Shown here piece after piece: positions 40,619-49,258 of a stretch of DNA of 64,000 nt; the first letter of the stretch is position 1, and each line of letters begins with the position of its first letter. The DNA comes from F23-D06 sp045130275 (GTDB lineage Bacteria; Bacteroidota; Bacteroidia; Bacteroidales; WCHB1-69), in contig JBGUPL010000029.1 of NCBI GenBank assembly GCA_045130275.1, positions 1 to 64,000 of the forward strand. Direction: 5' to 3'. Both the position numbers and the translations under genes were made by a program. The notes beneath the pieces are model-generated. The model did no database searches. It worked only from the letters and a program-made list of their open reading frames with translations, and was not told where the DNA came from.

Positions 40619-40806
40619 GCTTCAGGATGATAGAACTTGTAAATCTTTTCAGTCATCCGACGACGGGACTCTTCGAGCGGAATACACTGTGCCATTTCTT
40701 CATCGGAGATTGTCCGATATGTTGTTTTTGCGGCAACGCCATATTCTGTGGATGGTTCATTAACCATCTGGTTTTCAGGTTCTTCTATAGGATAATCTTT
40801 TGCCAT
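40615..40806 (-). CDS. Antitoxin of the RelE/ParE-like pair
   Basis: 63 residues. Acidic, Pro/Glu-rich disordered start (YPIEEPENQMVNEPSTEYG), then a short helical region (SDEEMAQCIPLEESRRRMTEKIY) likely to wrap the toxin. No DNA-binding domain is obvious. A reverse -7 box (TATCTTTG, 40827-40834) lies 20 bp upstream and drives both genes. Confidence 0.7.
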   Translation of the reverse strand: MAKDYPIEEPENQMVNEPSTEYGVAAKTTYRTISDEEMAQCIPLEESRRRMTEKIYKFYHPEA

Positions 40807-40935
40807 ATCAAAGTTTTTTTACAAGGCAAAGATACATATATTTTTAACACCTCGATAGTTTTTCTTCTAAAATTTCAAAGATTGTTCTTTATCAATTATT
40901 CCATCGGTCACGACAATGTTTCGGCGACCCGTTGA

Positions 40936-41124
40936 ACATGAATCCCCTCCGGGGATTTGAACCCGCACGTGGACATCCATTTCTACAGATAGGCATCCCC
41001 TGACGGGGATGAGTCACCCCGAACACCAGCACCTCGATCGACACGGTGCTGTCCATCAGCCCGATGCGGGTGCCGGAAGCGTGGCGGTTGACACCGGTGT
41101 AGGCGAGGGAGGCATCTTTTGAAA
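40936..41124 (-). repeat. Composite repeat: coding-like fragment plus palindrome pair, copy 2
   Basis: On the minus strand the fragment (41124-41030) is followed by palindromes at 41010-40995 (ATCCCC/GGGGAT) and 40957-40941 (AATCCCC/GGGGATT), in the same order as 6440-6707 on the plus strand. The spacer (CTGTAGAAATGGATG, CCACGTGCGG) is conserved. The whole unit therefore moves or is copied as one. Confidence 0.7.
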
Positions 41125-41393
41125 TATGTTACGGAATTAACATATTGACATACATGTCTTTATGAATATTTGTTGAATTTTCGATTTGAAATAATTCCCG
41201 TTTTCCGCACGATAAGTGCGGTCGCGAAAATTCCCCTTTTTTTCAAGAAGGGGTGCCTTTAGGCGGGGTAGTAATATAAAATATCAGAATTCCTTATGAA
41301 AAAAATCAATCATCAGCGACCATTGATATAGTTCGCAATCAGAAGACAGAGTTGCTGACTAAGAAAAAGAGAATCCCAAACCATTATTTTGTG

Positions 41394-41401
41394 TACCTTT
41401 G
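41394..41401 (+). promoter_or_regulatory. -7 box of the PDZ aspartic protease gene
   Basis: TACCTTTG followed by CGGCG, 27 bp before the ATG at 41429. The 41125-41428 stretch has no gene; it contains two hairpins (CCGCAC/GTGCGG near 41205 and CCCCTT/AAGGGG near 41240-41261) of uncertain role. Confidence 0.55.
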
Positions 41402-41428
41402 CGGCGTTGTTTTTACCAATTATCGCAA

Positions 41429-42592
41429 ATGAAAAAGACACTGCTTTTCCTGACGGCCGTCTTCTGCTTCTCCACCCTCATGGGGCAGCAGATGAACAAT
41501 ATCCTCTATTACAGCCATCTCTATCTGGAATCAAAGGTCAACGGGAAAACCGCCCGGCTGGTCTTCGACACCGGATCCCCCTACACCTGCATCGACAGCA
41601 TTTTCGTTGCCGACAGCAACTTCCAATACAGTAGGATCGTCGAGGGCAGGATGGGCGGTGCCGGAAATAGTCAGGAAACGGTACGGGTCATCGTCAACGA
41701 GCTGACTTATACTGTTTCGGGTCAAGAGTATGTGAGCGACATCTCTCCCATCATTCAGCTTAAGCCCATCGTGGGCGATTACGCCGACGGCATACTGGGG
41801 ATCGACAACTTGGACGACAAAGTCATCACGATAGACTATTTGAATGAACAAATGGCTTTTGAAGATCAATTGGGCCACACCGAAGGTTTTACCTCCATTC
41901 CCATACGCTATGAAAATAGACGCATCTATGTGCCGCTGACGGTTGCCATCAGTGAAGGGATAATCATCGAAGGGGAGGGATTGATGGACCTTGGCAGCAG
42001 CGGTTCGGTGGAGTTGACGAGCTTGGTGGCTCAGAAATATGCTTTGACGAACATCACGCCACAGATACGATACTTTACGGCTGTCGGCGGTATCGGCGGG
42101 GCATCTTCCGGCAGCGATTTCAGAGCGAAAAGCGCTTCGGTGGGTGGCTTCACCTTGAACGATATTGTCATGGGATTCAGCAACAACACGGGCGGGGCAC
42201 TCGCCAGCAAGGAATACATTGGCATAGTCGGCACCTACTTCTGGGAACGTTTTGATATGATTATCGACCTTCCGGGAAAGCGTCTTTTTCTCAGACCGAA
42301 CAGTAAGTTCCATGACCCGTTTGAATGTCCCGTGCGGGGATTCTCCTACACCGACCGAAGCCGTACCCTCGGATATTGGATAGTCAATAGTCTGGCTGAG
42401 GATTCCAATGCCGAGAAAGCCGGTTTGAGAAATGGCGACCGCATCGTGGCTGTCAACGGACGGGATGTGAAGGGGATTTCTCTTGAGGAACGTAAGACCT
42501 TCTTCGACGGCATGACGGAGATCACCCTCACGATCCAGCGCGACCATGAGACGGTGGAGATTTCCTTCCCCTTCGACGCGCCGAAATTGTAA
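41429..42592 (+). CDS. Exported retropepsin-like aspartic protease with PDZ domain
   Basis: 387 residues. Signal peptide to ~residue 20. First catalytic loop VFDTGSPYTC (Asp47), second LMDLGSSGSVEL (around residue 192), so both halves of an A2/clan AA enzyme are present in one chain. The C-terminal ~85 residues are a PDZ domain (AEKAGLRNGDRIVAVNGRDV, TLTIQRD). This layout is common in Bacteroidetes periplasmic or surface proteases of unknown substrate. The stop codon lies 8 bp before the left end of the second 303-bp element. Confidence 0.85.
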   Translation: MKKTLLFLTAVFCFSTLMGQQMNNILYYSHLYLESKVNGKTARLVFDTGSPYTCIDSIFVADSNFQYSRIVEGRMGGAGNSQETVRVIVNELTYTVSGQEYVSDISPIIQLKPIVGDYADGILGIDNLDDKVITIDYLNEQMAFEDQLGHTEGFTSIPIRYENRRIYVPLTVAISEGIIIEGEGLMDLGSSGSVELTSLVAQKYALTNITPQIRYFTAVGGIGGASSGSDFRAKSASVGGFTLNDIVMGFSNNTGGALASKEYIGIVGTYFWERFDMIIDLPGKRLFLRPNSKFHDPFECPVRGFSYTDRSRTLGYWIVNSLAEDSNAEKAGLRNGDRIVAVNGRDVKGISLEERKTFFDGMTEITLTIQRDHETVEISFPFDAPKL

Positions 42593-42599
42593 GGGACTC

Positions 42600-42902
42600 A
42601 AGCTTCGCAAGTATGCCTTAGACTGTTTGAGGAAATTTGTCTTTGAACGGAGGAGATTCCGCCAGTTCCTATCGTCACTGGCGGAATGGTGCGCCACATT
42701 CAAGAAAAAAGGGGGAAAAAGATGGGCGGCGGTCGTGAAACTTCAGGCAACGGCAGCTTTTTCCCCGCCGCCCATCTTCTTCCCCTTGGTCTCATACGGA
42801 GGTGCGCACCATTCCGCCGCGAACGCAGTGAGCGAGCGGAATCTCCAACGGAAAATCACGAAAACACGCCAACAGCTGCAACAAAAAGAGCTTGCGAAAC
42901 TT
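42600..42902 (+). mobile_element. 303-bp element with terminal inverted repeats, copy B
   Basis: Ends are AAGCTTCGCAAG (42600-42611) and CTTGCGAAACTT (42891-42902). Inverted relative to copy A (18465-18767), of the same length and highly similar, with weaker homology extending to about 42588 and 42909. The internal nested palindromes are the same. Both copies lie immediately after a stop codon on the plus strand. Confidence 0.75.
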
Positions 42903-42970
42903 AAATAAGGGATAATTCAGAAAATTTTTTAGCCAGCCCTCCCGCCGAAAAAGAGACTCCGGACACCGCC

Positions 42971-43567
42971 CTATCTCGGCACCTGGTGGATGATCTCTAA
43001 AATATTGTTGACGAACATGTTGATGGCCATCGCCAGGAGGATGACGCCGAAAAACTTGCGGATGATGAAGATCACGTTGGCGCCCAACAGCTTCTGGATT
43101 TTGTCGAGGTAGCGGATGACGAGGTAGTCGAGGATGATGTTCAGCGACAGTCCCAGCAGGATGTTGATGACGGCGTAATCGGCGCGGAGGGAGAGCAGGG
43201 CGGTGATGGCGCCGGGACCCGCAATGAGCGGGAAGGCCACGGGCACGATGCTCGCGCCGCCGCTGCTCGGCTCGTTCTTGATGATGTCGCGACCCAAGAC
43301 CATCTCCACCGCAAGGATGAAGAGCACCAACGAACCCGCCACTGCAAAGGAGGCCGAGTTGATGCCGAAGAGCCGGAACAAAGCATCGCCGGCGAAGAAA
43401 AAGAGCAAGAACAGACCTAAAGCCGTCAGACAGGCCTGCGCCGCCTTGATGTCCTGGTTTTTCTCACGAATGCCCATGAAAATGGGGATGGATCCCAAAA
43501 TATCGATGATGGCGAACATCACGATAAACGAGCTGAATATCTCTACGAAGTTGATGGTTCCGAACAT
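42971..43567 (-). CDS. MarC-family integral membrane protein
   Basis: 198 residues from the ATG at 43567, the normal MarC/UPF0056 length; a reverse -7 box (TACTTTTG, 43593-43600) just upstream confirms it. Six predicted transmembrane segments in two repeats, with FAIIDILGSIPIFMGI and VAFPLIAGPGAITALLSL as the conserved re-entrant-type phrases. Transport function is suspected but unproven for the family. Confidence 0.88.
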   Translation of the reverse strand: MFGTINFVEIFSSFIVMFAIIDILGSIPIFMGIREKNQDIKAAQACLTALGLFLLFFFAGDALFRLFGINSASFAVAGSLVLFILAVEMVLGRDIIKNEPSSGGASIVPVAFPLIAGPGAITALLSLRADYAVINILLGLSLNIILDYLVIRYLDKIQKLLGANVIFIIRKFFGVILLAMAINMFVNNILEIIHQVPR

Positions 43568-43655
43568 GGCCTTTTCTTTTTGAAAACGGCTGCAAAAGTA
43601 CAAAAATGTCAGATGCGGAACTGCTTTCCAATGCGTTGCATCTAAATAAAAAATG

Positions 43656-43663
43656 TACTTTTG
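43656..43663 (+). promoter_or_regulatory. -7 box of the flavodoxin lipoprotein gene
   Basis: TACTTTTG followed by CGGCC, 22 bp before the ATG at 43686. It is back to back with the marC promoter. Confidence 0.55.
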
Positions 43664-43685
43664 CGGCCTTAAAAAATAAATCAAA

Positions 43686-44228
43686 ATGAAAAACATCACC
43701 TTTATCGTCGCTGCGTGCTGTCTGATGATGGCCGCTTGCGCACAGTCACCCAAAAGTGCTGACAGCCAAATCAATTTACAAACCAATCAGAAAGAGATGA
43801 AAAAGACTTTGATCGTTTATTTCTCGGCCACCGGCAACACCAAGGCGGCCGCGCAGAAACTCGCCCAAGAGTACAACGCCGACCTTTACGAAATCACCCC
43901 GGAACAACCGTACACTTCCGCCGACCTCGATTGGCGCGACAAGCAATCCCGCTCCACGCTCGAGATGAAGGACAAGAGTTCCCGCCCCGCCATCAAGGGT
44001 AACTGCGAGAACATCGCCGACTACGACACGGTGTGGATCGGCTTCCCGGTGTGGTGGTACACCGCCCCCACCATTGTCAACACCTTCATCGAAGCCCACG
44101 ATCTCAGTGGCAAGGTGCTCAACGTGTTCGCCACCAGCGGCGGCAGCCCTGTGGAGCCGTGCGCCGACGACCTCAAAAAGGCCTATCCACAATACCAATG
44201 GGGCGAAAGCCGTCTGATGAATCGCTAA
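43686..44228 (+). CDS. Lipoprotein-anchored flavodoxin
   Basis: 180 residues. SPII signal (MKNITFIVAACCLMMAAC), a short linker, then a flavodoxin domain: FMN phosphate loop YFSATGNTKAAAQKLA, then IGFPVWWYTAPTIVNTF with the isoalloxazine-stacking WWY, and FATSGGSPVEPCADDL. It probably carries electrons in the periplasm. The C-terminus (WGESRLMNR) is slightly shorter than usual and the following 110 bp reads as another short open frame (VDAIVGVLAGKEMQDQAIDQ), so a 3' rearrangement is possible. First of several redox genes. Confidence 0.85.
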   Translation: MKNITFIVAACCLMMAACAQSPKSADSQINLQTNQKEMKKTLIVYFSATGNTKAAAQKLAQEYNADLYEITPEQPYTSADLDWRDKQSRSTLEMKDKSSRPAIKGNCENIADYDTVWIGFPVWWYTAPTIVNTFIEAHDLSGKVLNVFATSGGSPVEPCADDLKKAYPQYQWGESRLMNR

Positions 44229-44352
44229 ATCCCCTCCGTTGCAGAGCCTGTCGATGCCATTGTTGGCGTGCTCGCAGGGAAGGAAATGCAGGACCAGGCC
44301 ATTGACCAGTTTGTCATGAAGAATGCCTGTTGCACCCTAAATTATTCAACGA

Positions 44353-45114
44353 ATGGACAGACGAGAATTTCTGAAGAAGGCGGCCCTCGGAGTGGCGGCA
44401 GTGGCGGCGACCAGCCTGCTGGAGCATCCCGCCGTGGCTGCGGCTAACAAAATGATTAACGACAAAATACCGAATAATATGAAGAAAATAATGGTTATCG
44501 ACGGCGGTCCGCGCCGTAATATGAACACTGCCGCCATGTTGGAATCCTTCGCCAACGGCGCCAAAGAGGGTGGGGCAGAAGTGAAGGTTGTCCGTCTCAA
44601 TGACATGGACTACAAGGGCTGCATGTCGTGCATGGCCTGCAAACTCAAAGGCAAGGCCTCGAACATCTGCAAGTTCAAGGACGCCTTGACCCCTGTTTTG
44701 GAGGAGATTGCCGAAGCCGATGGCTTAGTGCTCGGCTCCCCGATCTACTTCGGCGACGTGACCGGCCAGATGCGCACCTTCTTGGAACGGCTGGCTTTCC
44801 CGTGGCTCTCCTACAACGACTACAGCTTGACTGCGCCGAAACGGATGCCCGTGGTGCTGTTGGAGACTATGAACGGCACTCCCGCCCGCAACAACAGCAA
44901 GGGCTACGGTTCGATGGAGCACTGCATCTCCGCCGCGCTCGGCGACCCCGAACGGCTGGTCGCCTACAACACCTACCAGGTGAAGAACTACGACCGCTAC
45001 GAGCTAGCCGGCTTCTCCGAAGAGGCCAAGCGGAAATACCGCGAGGAGCATTGGGAAGAGGACCTGCAGAAGGCCTTCGAGGCGGGGAAGCGGATGGCGG
45101 AGGCGAAAGAGTGA
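44353..45114 (+). CDS. Tat-exported NADPH-dependent FMN reductase-type flavoprotein
   Basis: 253 residues. Twin-arginine signal MDRREFLKKAALG, then an NAD(P)H-dependent flavin reductase fold (VIDGGPRRNMNTAAML at the FMN phosphate site, LGSPIYFGDVTGQMRTFLE). Four cysteines C90, C93, C96 and C106 (KGCMSCMACK and NIC) resemble the cysteine set of iron-sulfur flavoproteins. Tat export implies it folds with its cofactor before export. The ATG at 44464 and later ones would lose the signal. Confidence 0.82.
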   Translation: MDRREFLKKAALGVAAVAATSLLEHPAVAAANKMINDKIPNNMKKIMVIDGGPRRNMNTAAMLESFANGAKEGGAEVKVVRLNDMDYKGCMSCMACKLKGKASNICKFKDALTPVLEEIAEADGLVLGSPIYFGDVTGQMRTFLERLAFPWLSYNDYSLTAPKRMPVVLLETMNGTPARNNSKGYGSMEHCISAALGDPERLVAYNTYQVKNYDRYELAGFSEEAKRKYREEHWEEDLQKAFEAGKRMAEAKE

Positions 45115-45224
45115 GTTTTGCTGGCTGTTAGCCGCCAAAAGCCAACAGCTAAAAGCTAAAAGCCAAACCTAAAACCCAAAGAATAATCGAATCAACAAAT
45201 AATATCACTTAAAACAATAAAACA

Positions 45225-45773
45225 ATGGCTACTATTTATGATTTCAAGGCCCTGAACAACAAGGGCGAAGAGGTGGACATGGCGCAATACCGCGGCAAGG
45301 TCCTCATGATTGTCAACACCGCTTCCAAATGCGGTTTCACCCCACAATATGACGGGCTGGAGGCGCTGTACAAGAAGTACAAAGACCAAGGTCTCGTGAT
45401 TCTCGGATTCCCGTGCGACCAGTTCAAGCACCAGGAGCCCGGTTCCGATGCGGAAATCGCGGAGTTCTGCCGCCTCAACCATGGCGTCACCTTCCCGCTG
45501 ATGAAAAAGATCGACGTTTTCGGCGAGAATGCCCACCCGATATTCAAATATCTGACCCAAACCGTGCCCACTGAAGAGGTGAAAGGACTGAAAAACAAGG
45601 CCACGATGGCTTTCGTGGACGGTCTGAGCAAATCTGAAGGTCGCGAGGAAGGCGGTGTGCGCTGGAATTTCACCAAGTTCCTCATTTCCAAAGACGGCAG
45701 CATCGTCAAACGCTTCCCGCCTGTGGCCACGCCCGAGGATATGGAGGCAGATGTTGAATCTATGTTGAAATAA
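45225..45773 (+). CDS. Cytosolic glutathione peroxidase-family thiol peroxidase
   Basis: 182 residues without an export signal. Catalytic Cys36 in NTASKCGFTPQYDGLE, then FPCDQFKHQEPGSD and the Trp-Asn pair in VRWNFTKFLISKDG. Cys-type GPx, probably thioredoxin-dependent, removing peroxides in the cytoplasm. A TAAAAGC-type repeat fills the space upstream. The next gene starts 7 bp after its stop, indicating an operon with the ferredoxin-flavodoxin protein. Confidence 0.9.
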   Translation: MATIYDFKALNNKGEEVDMAQYRGKVLMIVNTASKCGFTPQYDGLEALYKKYKDQGLVILGFPCDQFKHQEPGSDAEIAEFCRLNHGVTFPLMKKIDVFGENAHPIFKYLTQTVPTEEVKGLKNKATMAFVDGLSKSEGREEGGVRWNFTKFLISKDGSIVKRFPPVATPEDMEADVESMLK

Positions 45774-45780
45774 TTCGATT

Positions 45781-46536
45781 ATGATCCTCTACTTTTCAGG
45801 CACGGGCAACAGCTTAGCCATCAGCCGCCATATCGCGGAGAAACTCAACGAAACGGTGATGCCGCTCAGTCAGGCGGTGCATCAGGATTTGTCGCAGGAG
45901 CGGCGCATCGGGCTGGTCTATCCCAGCTACTGGTTCAACGCGCCGCGGGCGGTGACGGAGTTGCTGCCGCGACTGCAATTGCCCAAGGAGGCGTACGTCT
46001 TCGTCGTCATCCCTTGCGGCGCGCAGGCCGGCAATGCTATCCATACGGTTCAGAAACTGCTGGCCGACAAAGGGTTGCCGTTGGCGTACAGTCAGAAAAT
46101 CCGCGTGCCCGACAACAGCGCCGTCGGCTTCGGGCGCGACCCCAACAAGCAAGTGTGGAAGTTCGAGAAGTACGCCGCGCGGTTGGAGCGCATCACCGAG
46201 GAGATTGCCGCCGGCACGCACCGTCTGCACTACGCGTGGTGGGGACCCATAGGTGCCTTGTGCGCCCGTCCCGGTATGCAACGCCGCACGCTGCCGATGC
46301 TCACGCCCGCCGTCAATACTGACCTGTGCGTGGGTTGCGGCATCTGTGCCGACGTGTGCCCGCAAGGCAACATCGTCCTCACGGACGGCAAAGCCCGTTG
46401 CGGCGACAACTGCACGCAATGCCTCGCCTGCGTCCACTTCTGCCCGAAGCAGGCTGTCGAGCTCAACCGCAAGCCTACGCCCAAAGCGCACCAGTACCAC
46501 CACCCGAAGGTGACGGTAGGGGATATGAAGCGGTAA
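45781..46536 (+). CDS. EFR1-type flavodoxin-ferredoxin fusion
   Basis: 251 residues. N-terminal flavodoxin-like domain beginning MILYFSGTGNSLAISRHIAE, with the FMN phosphate loop FSGTGNS. C-terminal bacterial ferredoxin module with two [4Fe-4S] motifs: CVGCGICADVCPQG from residue ~183 and CTQCLACVHFCPK from ~211. It passes electrons between flavin and Fe-S centres in the cytoplasm; partners are unknown. Directly follows the thiol peroxidase. Confidence 0.9.
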   Translation: MILYFSGTGNSLAISRHIAEKLNETVMPLSQAVHQDLSQERRIGLVYPSYWFNAPRAVTELLPRLQLPKEAYVFVVIPCGAQAGNAIHTVQKLLADKGLPLAYSQKIRVPDNSAVGFGRDPNKQVWKFEKYAARLERITEEIAAGTHRLHYAWWGPIGALCARPGMQRRTLPMLTPAVNTDLCVGCGICADVCPQGNIVLTDGKARCGDNCTQCLACVHFCPKQAVELNRKPTPKAHQYHHPKVTVGDMKR

Positions 46537-46634
46537 CGCATTTTCCGCCAAAAGTGTCTATGAAATACATAATAATTTGAGAATCAGCTTTATAAAATCG
46601 AAGGTATAAAGATGGTAAATCAATAAAAAAATTG

Positions 46635-46642
46635 TACTTTTG
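46635..46642 (+). promoter_or_regulatory. -7 box of the TPP-controlled transcript
   Basis: TACTTTTG followed by CCGCC, ~15 bp before the riboswitch aptamer. Confidence 0.6.
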
Positions 46643-46649
46643 CCGCCGT

Positions 46650-46728
46650 TTTGAAAGGGGTGCCGGAAGGCTGAGATCAGACCCGTTGAACCTGATGCGG
46701 ATAATGCCGCCGTAGGGAAATTCACAAC
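46650..46728 (+). promoter_or_regulatory. TPP (thiamin pyrophosphate) riboswitch
   Basis: The conserved THI-box elements are in order: GGGGTGCC, GGCTGAGA, ACCCGTTGAACCTGAT, GGATAATGCC and CGTAGGGAA. The aptamer is complete with a short P3 region. It lies in the leader of the TonB receptor gene at 46786. It should lower expression when TPP is plentiful, acting on transcription or translation; no clear U-rich terminator is seen, so control of translation is likelier. Confidence 0.95.
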
Positions 46729-46785
46729 GTCCTCTTATCCCTCTTTCAGTGTGTTTAATTTATTAATAACCAAACTGTTAGAGCT

Positions 46786-49125
46786 ATGTTTAAAAGTTTA
46801 GAGTTTAGCGTTTATGGTTTAAGGCGTATGGCGGTTCGCACTGTTGTTGCCTTGGCCTGTTTTATTTTCATTCCTGCAGCCCTCTTCGCGCAGAAGCCGG
46901 ACACGGTGCAGCAGGGTACCATCCAGGGAGTGACCATCGAGTTCCAGAAACCCTCGGTGCAGCAGTCGGCGAACGTGACCACGATGTCGATGCCGCAGAT
47001 ACGCGCACAGCAGGGCAACGGCAGCGTCAACAACTTGCTGGAGCTGATGCCTTCCGTGGTGGTCACTTCCGAGTCGGGTAACGGCCTGGGCGCCACCTAC
47101 ATGTTCATCCGCGGCATCGACCAGACCCGTATCAACACCACCCTCAACGGCGTGACCATCAACAACGCCGAGTCGCAGGGTTCGTGGCTGGTGAACCTGC
47201 CCGACATGGGTACCTACATCCAGAATGTGAGCGTTCAGAGCGGTGCCAACACCTCCGACGGCAGTACCTCCTACGGCGCCCGTGTCGATTTTGTGACTCG
47301 GAACATCCCGTTGAAACCCTTCGCGGAGGCCCGCACGGCGTACGGTTCTTTCAACACCTTCCACAACATGGTGAGCGCGGGTACCGGCCTCATCGGCAAG
47401 CGTTTCTCCATGCTCGCCTCCTTCTCCGACATCCGCAGCGACGGCTACATCGACTATTCCGGTGTGCGCCTCAACTCGGGCTTCCTCACCGCACAACTTG
47501 ATCTTTATAACTTCAAGAAGAACAAGGACAACGGCAAACTGCGTTTCCACATGCTCTATGGCACCGAACACACCGGTCTCGCTTGGAACGGCGTGCCCTT
47601 CGACCTGCTTGAGACCGACCGCACCTACAACTCCTGCGGTGAATATTACGATGACAACGGTGAGCGTCACTACTACGATAATTCCTTTGATCATTATACC
47701 CAGACTTTTTACCAACTGGAGTATCTCAAAGATTGGATTCGTCAAGGAGGCCTCCAACACCACAGCTTACAGGTGATGCCCTATCTGACGCGTGGTTTCG
47801 GCTATTACGAACAGTATAAAGACGACAAAAAAGTGGGTAAATATGGATTAGAGGGCCTTATTCGAATTGTCGGTCATGAACTTGATAGCACGAACTATAT
47901 GGTTAACTATTTATATGACACCGTTAAAAAGACAGATCTAGTCACCCAAAAATATTTGGACAACTACTACTATGGTCTTCATGCACAATATACTGGTTCA
48001 CAAGTGTTTAAGAACCATACGGACCAGGGTTTGCGCTGGGTGGCAGGCGTGGATGTGAGCAACTACAACGGCAACCATTACGGCAACATTGTATGGGTGC
48101 AGCCTGACCGGGTGGTGGAGTGCCCTGCGAATTATGAGTGGTACCGCGGAACCGGTAACAAGCTGCAGTCCAAAGTATTCGGCAATGTTCGTTACTGGAT
48201 CAAGAACTTCAGCGTGACCGGCGAGTTGCAGTACCGTCGCGTGGATTACACCATTGAAGGGGTCAACGACGAGCTGACGCCCATTCCGCAGGAGTACCAC
48301 TGGAACTTCGTGAACCCGAAAGTCGCGTTGCACTATTACCTGCAACGTCCCAAGGTGAAACACAGCTTCGACCTCTCCTTTGCCACGGCCAACCGCGAAC
48401 CCACCCGCAACGACCTCGTGGGCGCCCCCGACGACCGCAAGCCCGTTCCGGAAACCCTCTACGATGTGGAGTTTAGCTACATGAACTACAATGACAAGTA
48501 CTTCTTCAACACCACGTTATACGGAATGTACTACAAAAACCAGCTGGTGCGCACGGGCGAGCTCGACCAGACCGGCGACCCGCTCATGACGAACGTCGAT
48601 AAGAGCTACCGTCTGGGCATCGAGCTTTCTGCTGCTTACAAACCGGTGCGTTTCTTCACATGGCACGTCAACGGCGGCTTCAGCCTCAACCGCATCCTCG
48701 ACTACACGCATTATGTTGAAGATTGGGAGAACGGCGGCTATGTGGAACAGCAGATCGGCAACACGCCCATCGCCTATTCCCCGAATATCGTGTTGGGCAA
48801 CGATTTCACCTTCACCCCGCTCAAGGACTTCAACATCAGCCTCATTACCAAGTTCGTCAGCAAGCAGTATCTCGACAACTCCGGCGACGCCACCTATATT
48901 CTGAAACCCTACAGCTATACCAATCTGCGTCTATCCTACACCTTCCACTTCAAAGCGCTGAAGGATTTGGAGTTGTTCCTGAACGTCAACAACCTCTTCA
49001 ACACGAAGTATGAGACCAATGCGGCGCTGTACGAGGGTTACTATGGCGGTGAGATTTCGTATGACCCGTACTATTTCCCGCAGGCCGGTATCAATTTCCT
49101 CGGTGGCGTGAGAGTCCGGTTCTGA
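46786..49125 (+). CDS. TonB-dependent receptor under TPP riboswitch control (probable thiamin uptake)
   Basis: 779 residues. The first 14 residues (MFKSLEFSVYGLRR) come from a GTTTAGAGTTTAGCG-type intergenic repeat; the original start may be the ATG at 46828, where the signal peptide (MAVRTVVALACFIFIPAALF, then AQ) begins. Plug domain: QGNGSVNNLLELMPSVVV, FIRGIDQTRINTTLNGV, SDGSTSYGARVDFVT. A 22-strand-type barrel ends INFLGGVRVRF. With a TPP riboswitch in its leader it is best seen as an outer-membrane importer for thiamin or its phosphates. The transporter and kinase genes that usually follow (pnuT, thiamin pyrophosphokinase) are not adjacent. Confidence 0.88.
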   Translation: MFKSLEFSVYGLRRMAVRTVVALACFIFIPAALFAQKPDTVQQGTIQGVTIEFQKPSVQQSANVTTMSMPQIRAQQGNGSVNNLLELMPSVVVTSESGNGLGATYMFIRGIDQTRINTTLNGVTINNAESQGSWLVNLPDMGTYIQNVSVQSGANTSDGSTSYGARVDFVTRNIPLKPFAEARTAYGSFNTFHNMVSAGTGLIGKRFSMLASFSDIRSDGYIDYSGVRLNSGFLTAQLDLYNFKKNKDNGKLRFHMLYGTEHTGLAWNGVPFDLLETDRTYNSCGEYYDDNGERHYYDNSFDHYTQTFYQLEYLKDWIRQGGLQHHSLQVMPYLTRGFGYYEQYKDDKKVGKYGLEGLIRIVGHELDSTNYMVNYLYDTVKKTDLVTQKYLDNYYYGLHAQYTGSQVFKNHTDQGLRWVAGVDVSNYNGNHYGNIVWVQPDRVVECPANYEWYRGTGNKLQSKVFGNVRYWIKNFSVTGELQYRRVDYTIEGVNDELTPIPQEYHWNFVNPKVALHYYLQRPKVKHSFDLSFATANREPTRNDLVGAPDDRKPVPETLYDVEFSYMNYNDKYFFNTTLYGMYYKNQLVRTGELDQTGDPLMTNVDKSYRLGIELSAAYKPVRFFTWHVNGGFSLNRILDYTHYVEDWENGGYVEQQIGNTPIAYSPNIVLGNDFTFTPLKDFNISLITKFVSKQYLDNSGDATYILKPYSYTNLRLSYTFHFKALKDLELFLNVNNLFNTKYETNAALYEGYYGGEISYDPYYFPQAGINFLGGVRVRF

Positions 49126-49165
49126 TGGATTTCTGTGTTATAGGCAGATGGTTTTCTAACATATT

Positions 49166-49199
49166 GAAGAGCGCTTTCCTGAGGGAGGCGCTCTTTTTG
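49166..49199 (+). terminator. Rho-independent terminator after the thiamin-type receptor
   Basis: AAGAGCGC pairs with GCGCTCTT around a 13-nt loop, followed by TTT. It closes the single-gene riboswitch transcript. Confidence 0.85.
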
Positions 49200-49258
49200 A
49201 TTGCGGATGAATCTTCGTTTTTTGCTGAAAAAAATGTATCTTTGCCCGATTATTTTTG

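Noticed and set aside
44229..44340. Frame VDAIVGVLAGKEMQDQAIDQ after the flavodoxin as a separate gene
   Set aside because: No start codon or promoter precedes it; it is mentioned only as a possible displaced 3' end.
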